From Dyella sp. OK004 (GTDB lineage: Bacteria > Pseudomonadota > Gammaproteobacteria > Xanthomonadales > Rhodanobacteraceae), in contig NZ_FOZI01000001.1 in NCBI RefSeq assembly GCF_900114495.1, forward strand, positions 205,469-269,468: a stretch of DNA of 64,000 nt, written 5' to 3'. Position numbers and translations under genes: made by a program. Shown here piece by piece: positions 63,545 to 64,000 of the stretch (its first letter is position 1; each line of letters begins with the position of its first letter). The notes below the pieces were generated by a model. It saw nothing but the letters and a program-made list of their open reading frames with translations, did no database searches and was not told where the DNA came from.

Positions 63545-63817
63545 ATGAAATCTCCATCTCTCTCGACGATCAGGCATCTCCATCGCGCGTTGTGCTGGAC
63601 TGGACTGATCGTGGCGGCGATGTTGTTCGATGTCGCCTTGGTCCACTTGAACCAACCGTCACCGGCTAGCAACCCGATGAGTGGACAAGCATCCACCATG
63701 GTTCGACACGATGTCGGACAAGACAGCGCCGCTGCCGGTCCGTGGCGTGGACTGGCCGTCGGTTCGATCTATCTTTGCTTCGTTGCCGTAGGAAGGCTTT
63801 CACGTCGCAGGCGTTGA
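63545..63817 (+). CDS. Small hypothetical membrane protein
   Basis: An open frame of 90 residues with a hydrophobic segment (LCWTGLIVAAMLFDVALVHL), a polar middle and a second weakly hydrophobic part (GLAVGSIYLCFVAVG) ending in RLSRRRR. It lies downstream of a terminator and has no clear ribosome binding site. The two-helix layout and positive-inside tail argue for a real gene, but no family is recognised and coding status is uncertain. Confidence 0.4.
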   Translation: MKSPSLSTIRHLHRALCWTGLIVAAMLFDVALVHLNQPSPASNPMSGQASTMVRHDVGQDSAAAGPWRGLAVGSIYLCFVAVGRLSRRRR

Positions 63818-63850
63818 TCGCCAGGCAAAGAACGCACACCCACAAAAGAT

Positions 63851-63886
63851 GACGGCAAGAAACAGCCTGGTCTGTTTCTTGCCGTC
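63851..63886 (-). terminator. Probable minus-strand terminator near the window end
   Basis: A perfect 15-bp stem GACGGCAAGAAACAG/CTGTTTCTTGCCGTC. On the minus strand it is followed by ATCTTTTGTG, a short T-run, so it may end a gene entering from beyond the window on that strand. The final 114 bp contain only a CCGCCGC/GCGGCGG hairpin and no clear gene. Confidence 0.4.
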
Positions 63887-64000
63887 GGCGGAGCTGCCTT
63901 ACCTGCCGGCAGGGAGGGGCTGGCCAGGTGTGGTCGGCAAGCTCCTTCAATGCCGCCGCGAGGGGTAGCGGCGGCGGTGTACCCCAGGGTTGCGCGCCGG

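Overview
The window reads as a high-GC gammaproteobacterial chromosome of the order Xanthomonadales (Lysobacterales), most likely family Rhodanobacteraceae (Dyella, Rhodanobacter or Luteibacter type). This is inferred from gene order (DUF2066–purM–purN; ibaG–murA opposite kdsD–kdsC–lptC–lptA–lptB–rpoN–hpf–hprK–rapZ–EIIA–HPr–EI) and from REP-like repeats typical of the group. I see no tRNA, rRNA, CRISPR, prophage or transposase gene. Coding density is high.

Layout. 1–3.8 kb: end of a CDP-alcohol phosphatidyltransferase, DUF2066, purM, purN, DUF3108. 3.9–5.4 kb (minus): murA and ibaG. 5.7–16.3 kb (plus): an envelope and regulatory super-operon with Kdo synthesis (kdsD, kdsC), LPS transport (lptCAB), sigma-54, ribosome hibernation, HPr kinase, RapZ and a PTS with EIIA(Man), HPr and EI but no EIIBC. 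16.3–21.1 kb: an anchored unknown protein, a YeiE/YeiH-type regulator–transporter pair, tsaB and creD. 21.3–24.3 kb: a DGPF(YciI)–VOC–ECF42 sigma module and a second VOC protein. 24.4–39.4 kb, mostly minus: YoaA/DinG helicase, DUF4166, PepSY, TPR lipoprotein plus PBP1B, epimerase, TPR membrane protein, RelA and HrpA. 39.5–48.8 kb (plus): Dps, a GH17–GT2 beta-glucan synthase, TamA and TamB. 49.2–63.9 kb: DHA2-type MFS pump, GH92 mannosidase, small unknown minus-strand genes, M13 peptidase, universal stress protein, GDSL hydrolase, XRE regulator and an alpha/beta hydrolase lipoprotein.

The most unusual content is non-coding. Three copies of one structured element of about 290 bp lie at 14119–14411, 22279–22570 and 42984–43270 (the last inverted). 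Each has an outer inverted repeat of 24–27 bp enclosing two long hairpins, A and B, separated by a short AT-rich spacer. The stem arms differ between copies yet remain almost perfectly complementary within each copy (nine compensatory pair changes between copies 1 and 2). The hairpin tips, one asymmetric bulge and the central spacer are conserved in sequence. Copy 1 lies between ptsH and ptsI and its arm contains the ptsH stop codon. Copy 2 lies inside the DGPF–ECF42 gene set. Copy 3 overlaps the start codon and first codons of tamA. I know of no described family matching this design.

Other repeats are two REP doublets starting with GTAG (one supplies the hrpA stop codon), two copies of a roughly 230 bp dispersed repeat, several ATTCCGG palindromes, and a repeat of the G+C-rich 'CTCTCCCC' type translated in frame inside hrpA.
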